From Paenibacillus allorhizosphaerae (GTDB lineage Bacteria > Bacillota > Bacilli > Paenibacillales > NBRC-103111): a stretch of DNA of 64,000 nucleotides. Below the pieces are notes generated by a model that saw nothing but the letters and a program-made list of their open reading frames with translations, had not been told where the DNA came from and did no database searches. The DNA is taken from the NCBI RefSeq assembly GCF_910594985.1, contig NZ_CAJVCE010000005.1:346996-410995 (forward strand), read 5' to 3'. This document shows positions 59,995-64,000 of the stretch, in pieces (position 1 is the first letter of the stretch; each line of letters starts with the position of its first letter). Made by a program: the position numbers and the translations under genes.

Positions 59995-61545
59995 CTACGG
60001 CTGCTTTACCACCCCGACCTGGTCAGAAGCAACAATTCCGGGTGTCGGCTTTTGATTGCCGGACTGCTTGCGCATCACGCTGATGAACGGCTCCGGTTTG
60101 ACATACGTGACCGATTCGTTCGCTTTCACATCCAGCGCTCCCTGGTTATATTCCACGCCGACCAAATGGTAGCCGTCCGGGCTTGCAATGCTGAGGGAGC
60201 GGCCGTCCGTCGCCGTGCCGTTCAACCCTTGATTGGTGCCCGGGGTAAACACGGCGAGCATTTGCTCGGGCCGAAGATCGCTTGCCGTAAGTCCGTAATT
60301 GCGCAAGAACGCATCCATCCCGAGATTGTAGCAGCAAGGCTGTTTCTTGATCCAGATCACTTTCGTTTCTCTCGGTCCGATCACCGTCGTCCCGCTGAAC
60401 GCATCTTTGGTGATTGTCCATTTGTTCGACTTCGCTTTATCGAACGAGGCGCCGGAATAATAAATCAACTTGTAGCCGTTCAGATCGATCGATGTCTCGC
60501 CCTGGTTATAAACTTCTACGTAATTGAAGTTCCCTTTGTCGTTCGAATTCGGTACGACTTCCGTAATAAGCAGCGCCGGCGCAGCCGGCTGCTTGACGAC
60601 CGTTTCCGCTGTCGTTTTGCTTGCTTTTTGCAGCACGATATCAACCGCAACGGGGAAATGGTCGCTCGGATACTGGCCTTCTTTGCTGAACGTATTGATT
60701 TCGCCCCGGATCACGTTGATTTTGCCGCGGTACAAAATCCAGTCGATGCGATGGGTTGGCCTGCCGCCGGTCGGGTCTTTGTACCCGTGAAGCGTGCCCA
60801 GCGTATCGTTCGCACGCTGCTTCGCATCAAGGAACGCATCCGTCAAGTTCCCGGCGCCCGCCCCCGTCAGCTTCTTGTAGACGGTCGAATCCGTCCAACT
60901 GTTGAAATCGCCCGTCAAGATCACGGGAATTTCGGGGTCGAACGTTTGGAACGTATCGAGCAGAAGCTGTGCGCTCTTCTCGCGGGAACCCGGGGACTCA
61001 TGGTCCAAATGCGTGTTGACAAAGTAAAACGTTTTTTGCGTCTGAAGATCCTGGAATCGCACCCAAGTCACCATGCGCGGAATTTTATTGCCCCAGCTTG
61101 CCGAAGCGATCACATGCGGCGTATCGGACAGCCAAAAGTGGTTGTGCTCTAGGGGCTTTACACGCTCTTTTTTGTAAAATACCGCCATATGTTCCCCAAT
61201 ATTCCCGCCTTCGCGACCGACCCCGATCTGGCCGTAAGCGGGTAAATTCGTCTCCAGATCGGCTATTTGCTGCAGCAGCCCTTCCTGCGTGCCGATAACA
61301 TCGGGCTGCTCGTTCAGCAGCAGTTCTTTCATCACCGGACGGCGTTTCTCCCACGGCTGGTCATCCGCTGCCGCATAGCGCAGATTAAACGTCATGACCC
61401 GCATAGGGCCGCCTCCCGGATCGGACTGCTCACCTGACGTCTCGCCGTTTGTCACCTTGGCATTTGTTACGGCAAGCACCGTCATAACGATCACAACCAA
61501 TGCTGCGGCAAGCCATATGACCGGCCTTCGAACGAACTTTTCCAT
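59995..61545 (-). CDS. Secreted endonuclease/exonuclease/phosphatase with lamin-tail domain
   Basis: A 516-residue exported protein. A signal anchor (VIWLAAALVVIVMTVLAVTN) leads to the EEP domain (about residues 48-325): MRVMTFNLRY, VIGTQEG, FVNTHLDHES, VILTGDFNSWTD, HRIDWILYRG and YPSDHFPVAVD. A lamin-tail-like domain follows at about 340-460 (LLITEVVPNSNDKGNFNYVEVYN, VIGPRETKVIW). It may cleave phosphodiesters in DNA, inositol phosphates or lipids outside the cell. AAGGAGG precedes the ATG at 61545. It lies 49 bases after a binding-protein gene and downstream of GDPD in one operon. Confidence 0.85.
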   Translation of the reverse strand: MEKFVRRPVIWLAAALVVIVMTVLAVTNAKVTNGETSGEQSDPGGGPMRVMTFNLRYAAADDQPWEKRRPVMKELLLNEQPDVIGTQEGLLQQIADLETNLPAYGQIGVGREGGNIGEHMAVFYKKERVKPLEHNHFWLSDTPHVIASASWGNKIPRMVTWVRFQDLQTQKTFYFVNTHLDHESPGSREKSAQLLLDTFQTFDPEIPVILTGDFNSWTDSTVYKKLTGAGAGNLTDAFLDAKQRANDTLGTLHGYKDPTGGRPTHRIDWILYRGKINVIRGEINTFSKEGQYPSDHFPVAVDIVLQKASKTTAETVVKQPAAPALLITEVVPNSNDKGNFNYVEVYNQGETSIDLNGYKLIYYSGASFDKAKSNKWTITKDAFSGTTVIGPRETKVIWIKKQPCCYNLGMDAFLRNYGLTASDLRPEQMLAVFTPGTNQGLNGTATDGRSLSIASPDGYHLVGVEYNQGALDVKANESVTYVKPEPFISVMRKQSGNQKPTPGIVASDQVGVVKQP

Positions 61546-61594
61546 ACTTGCCGCCTCCTTACGCCTCGCACCTCGACTCACGAACGACAGGCGA

Positions 61595-62908
61595 TTATTT
61601 GCGGTTCTGCTCGATGTATTTATTCACCTTTTCATCGTACTGGCGAATCGCCGTATTGACGTCCGTATTGTTTTTCACGATATTGCCCATGAGCGCCGTA
61701 ATTTCGGAGAATACATATCCCGCGAATTCCGTCGGCGGATATGCTTTGGCCGGCTTTGTTTTGAACGCCGCCTGAATGTTTTTCCCCTTCATGAAATCGA
61801 GGTTTTTACCGAATTCATCCTGGAACTTCTTGTCTTTGAGCACGGAGCCTTTGCCCATATGCGCCATATCGAGCTGCACTTCGTCCGAGAGGACGGTCGT
61901 CATTACCTGGAAAGCGGCGTCCTTGTTTTTGCTGTTCGGGGACAGCAGCATGACGTGCATATCCGCCTGTGTGCCGATGCCCGGCTTTTCCGGGAATACC
62001 GGGTACGAAGCCATATCCCAGTTCGTCCATTTATCCTTGATCTCTTCAAGGCGTCCGAGATTGTTCAGGCCGGCCAGCATGGCGATATTTTGATCTTTAA
62101 TGAAGCTGTTGACGCCGGAGGCGAATGCTTGCACCTTGTTGTTGCCTGGGATGCTGTAGATGTCTTTCCACATTTGCAGCACTTTTTTCCATTGATCCGT
62201 ATCGGCAATCGACTTGTACGTTTTCGGATCGATGAGCGGAAGCGACAGCTGGGAACCGGGACGGAATACCGAATCCGGCTCCAGCCCGCGATATTGGATG
62301 CCGCCTTCGCTGCGCGTCAGCTTTTTGGCGATGTCGATCGTTTCCGTCCATGTCATCCCGTCCTTCGGATAAGGCACGCCGAACTTGTCGAAAATGTCTT
62401 TGTTGTAATACAGCGCATTGAACTGAACGACGTATGGGAAACCAACAAGGAAATCCGTCTGATTGTTCGTCTTCACAATGTCGAGCAAATCCGTATTCAA
62501 CCTAGTCAAATCGTAATTATGCTTCTTGACGATTTCTGTAAGATCCTGCTGCATGCCAAGCAGCTTCGTGCTTTGCAATGTCAAGGAATCGATGAAGTTC
62601 ACATCCGGCAAGCCGCCGGTGGCGATCAGGTTTTGGAACGAATTCGTTTTATCGTCGATTCTGACGACTTCAATGGTGATATGCGGATATTTCTTTTGCA
62701 CAGGATCGGTGAAATAGCGCTTGATTTCCGTATCGGTCAAATAGCTTGCACGTATGCCCAGTGTGATCGTTACGGGATCTTGCTTCACTTGGGGGGCGGC
62801 TGCAGGCTGCTTGTCCGTACTCCCACTCCCGCTTCCCCCTCCGCATCCGGCCAGCATAGCTGCGGCCAGCGCGAAGATCGATATGACGCTTACGCTTTTA
62901 TTCAACAT
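61595..62908 (-). CDS. Family-1 extracellular binding lipoprotein, orphan
   Basis: A 437-residue lipoprotein (lipobox LAGC near residue 22, then a Gly/Ser linker). Group landmarks are NALYYNKDIFDKFGVPYPKDG, YRGLEPDSV, LSLPLIDPKTYKS, VLSDEVQLDMAHMGKGS and DVNTAIRQYDEKVNKYIE. It lies between GDPD and an exported phosphodiesterase, so a glycerophosphodiester or phosphorylated sugar is a possible ligand (inference); UgpB belongs to the same broad family. No permease is adjacent. GGGGGAAGC precedes the ATG. Confidence 0.87.
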   Translation of the reverse strand: MLNKSVSVISIFALAAAMLAGCGGGSGSGSTDKQPAAAPQVKQDPVTITLGIRASYLTDTEIKRYFTDPVQKKYPHITIEVVRIDDKTNSFQNLIATGGLPDVNFIDSLTLQSTKLLGMQQDLTEIVKKHNYDLTRLNTDLLDIVKTNNQTDFLVGFPYVVQFNALYYNKDIFDKFGVPYPKDGMTWTETIDIAKKLTRSEGGIQYRGLEPDSVFRPGSQLSLPLIDPKTYKSIADTDQWKKVLQMWKDIYSIPGNNKVQAFASGVNSFIKDQNIAMLAGLNNLGRLEEIKDKWTNWDMASYPVFPEKPGIGTQADMHVMLLSPNSKNKDAAFQVMTTVLSDEVQLDMAHMGKGSVLKDKKFQDEFGKNLDFMKGKNIQAAFKTKPAKAYPPTEFAGYVFSEITALMGNIVKNNTDVNTAIRQYDEKVNKYIEQNRK

Positions 62909-62952
62909 GGTGCTTCCCCCTTATTTCGTATACTAGCCAGTTAAAAAAGAAT

Positions 62953-62974
62953 TGGGCCGTTTCCGGACAGCCCA
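62953..62974 (-). terminator. Intercistronic terminator-like hairpin
   Basis: On the minus strand, TGGGC / GCCCA with an inner GTCC..GGAC-like loop is followed by AATTCTTTTTT. It lies between the GDPD stop (62980) and the binding-protein start (62908), so it may reduce read-through within the operon. Confidence 0.6.
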
Positions 62975-62979
62975 CATGA

Positions 62980-63840
62980 TTACGCTTTCATGTCCACATG
63001 GGCATGAGCGTATTTGCGGAGCATATCCGCCGAAAAGTCGGTTTGCAGCATCGTAGCCCCCCGTTCGATGCACCAGTCCCAACAAGTCGGGTCGTCTGTC
63101 AAGCCGCCGGCGAATTGTTTGAACATCATATTAATCCACATTCTTGCTCCGGTTTGCTTGATTTTGGCAATCGTCGCATCGGAAATCGCCTGATCGTCCA
63201 TCGTAGCGAATACAAGCTCATACGCATCCGGTTTGACGGTGGTCATGATGTCGTCCAGTCCGCCGATGTTTTTATCCAGTACGATATGCATGTAGACGGG
63301 TCTGGGCGATTTGGATGCCAGCCATCGGGCCACTTCTTCGTGACCGGCCGTGCCTTTGAATATCGTCTGCGCCGTTGTCCCGGTCTCCTCTATGATCGCC
63401 CAGACGTCGTCCTTGAACTTCCAGCATTTATCGACGTTGACCATAATGCGATCTTTGGCGATCTCCATCGCTTCCCGCAGCGTAGGCACCGTTTCATCCG
63501 TAAGCGGTGTGTCCGCCCCGCCGGACCCGTTCTTGAGACGAAGTGATTTGATCTCATTTAGCGTCAACTCGGCGATTTTGCCTTGTCCGTTCGTCATTCG
63601 ATCGACTGTCGGATCATGCATCAGAACCAGTTCGCCGTCCTTTGTCCGGTGCAAATCGATTTCGACAATGTGAGCTCCGGCGTCAATCGCCGCACGGATC
63701 GCCGAGATGGAATTTTCCGGAGCCGCTATCCATACGCCCCGGTGAGCTGCGACCAGCACATGCTTGGTGGAACGGGCGAATAAAGCAAACGTTTGATCTA
63801 TTCCTTGCGGATGTATGTCGTTGTTGCCAGTTGTAGACAC
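62980..63840 (-). CDS. Glycerophosphodiester phosphodiesterase
   Basis: A 286-residue GDPD-family enzyme that splits glycerophosphodiesters into glycerol 3-phosphate and an alcohol. Catalytic parts are AAHRGVWIAAPENS (His33, Arg34), VEIDLHRTKDG (Glu and Asp) and VLMHDPTVDRMTNGQG (His76). No signal peptide is visible, so it acts on imported substrates. The GTG at 63840 follows CGGAGG; an ATG at 63864 would place that site inside the gene. A binding-protein and an exported phosphodiesterase follow on the same strand. Confidence 0.9.
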   Translation of the reverse strand: MSTTGNNDIHPQGIDQTFALFARSTKHVLVAAHRGVWIAAPENSISAIRAAIDAGAHIVEIDLHRTKDGELVLMHDPTVDRMTNGQGKIAELTLNEIKSLRLKNGSGGADTPLTDETVPTLREAMEIAKDRIMVNVDKCWKFKDDVWAIIEETGTTAQTIFKGTAGHEEVARWLASKSPRPVYMHIVLDKNIGGLDDIMTTVKPDAYELVFATMDDQAISDATIAKIKQTGARMWINMMFKQFAGGLTDDPTCWDWCIERGATMLQTDFSADMLRKYAHAHVDMKA

Positions 63841-64000
63841 GGTGAACCTCCGAATAAGTTTCATATTGATCTATGTCGCGACGTCTTCATTATAAATTCA
63901 GCCCGCTCAAAAAGAGATACCCGATTCCTTGAACTTTGTACCTGATTTTAGGGTGTTATCCGTATGCAACATATTTCCTTCATATTTCCCACCCTCCCCC

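Noticed and set aside
61394..62944. 516-codon open frame on the plus strand
   Set aside because: Antisense to a binding protein and the endonuclease gene; composition typical of a shadow frame.
1..64000. CRISPR arrays, tRNA or rRNA genes, transposases, phage genes
   Set aside because: None was seen in the sequence; short repeats found are only the pair at 5661/6525 and hairpins.

Overview
The window looks like chromosome of a spore-forming member of the Paenibacillaceae (Paenibacillus or Cohnella type). This rests on a SigV/RsiV pair of Bacillus type, a CotP/GerP-like spore-coat cluster, a T-box leader on proS, a ZTP riboswitch on folC, many lipoprotein sugar-binding proteins and AraC regulators, strong AGGAGG-type ribosome binding sites, and moderate GC. 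No tRNA, rRNA, CRISPR array, phage or insertion sequence was seen.

Left part (1-18.9 kb): ordinary single genes and short operons. They include AraC, HxlR and Crp/Fnr regulators, several GNAT acetyltransferases, two methyltransferase/effector-binding genes, a phosphotransferase, a NUDIX hydrolase, an isochorismatase-like hydrolase, two aldo/keto reductases, a peroxiredoxin, a GNAT-lipoprotein-stalk-domain operon and an orphan sugar-binding lipoprotein behind a cre-like site. Several genes are broken: a solute-binding-protein remnant, GNAT remnants, and a stalk/beta-propeller gene split by a 5-bp duplication.

Middle part (18.9-39.3 kb): an ABC exporter, sigV-rsiV with an ECF-type promoter, proS with a T-box, an orphan gap gene whose transcription start carries a CggR-like operator, a secreted BsuPI-domain protein, folC under a ZTP riboswitch, and a small pectin-type locus. 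That locus has a frameshifted PL22-like oligogalacturonate lyase, an orphan binding protein, an AraC regulator and a Tat-exported beta-helix protein.

Right part (39.3-64 kb): a sulfated-glycan locus. One seven-gene minus-strand operon (48.1 to 39.3 kb) encodes two sugar permeases, a binding protein, three sulfatases and a formylglycine-generating enzyme that would activate them. A second operon (57.0 to 52.8 kb) encodes a binding protein and two more sulfatases. Both operons start at a TTGACA promoter followed by a leader with a 12-nt palindrome joined to an intrinsic terminator. The two palindromes differ by compensatory changes, so a shared attenuator RNA is likely; this is the most interesting candidate here. 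Between the operons lie a spore-coat-like cluster (Hsp20/CotP-like, a GerPC-like coiled coil and five copies of a GerPA/GerPF-like module in four proteins) and a PL10 pectate lyase. The right end has a diguanylate cyclase, a DinB-like protein, and a GDPD / binding protein / secreted endonuclease-phosphatase operon.

Four family-1 binding proteins of one paralogous group, plus one remnant, are scattered through the window with no permease beside them. Only the fifth, more distant binding protein has its own permeases.
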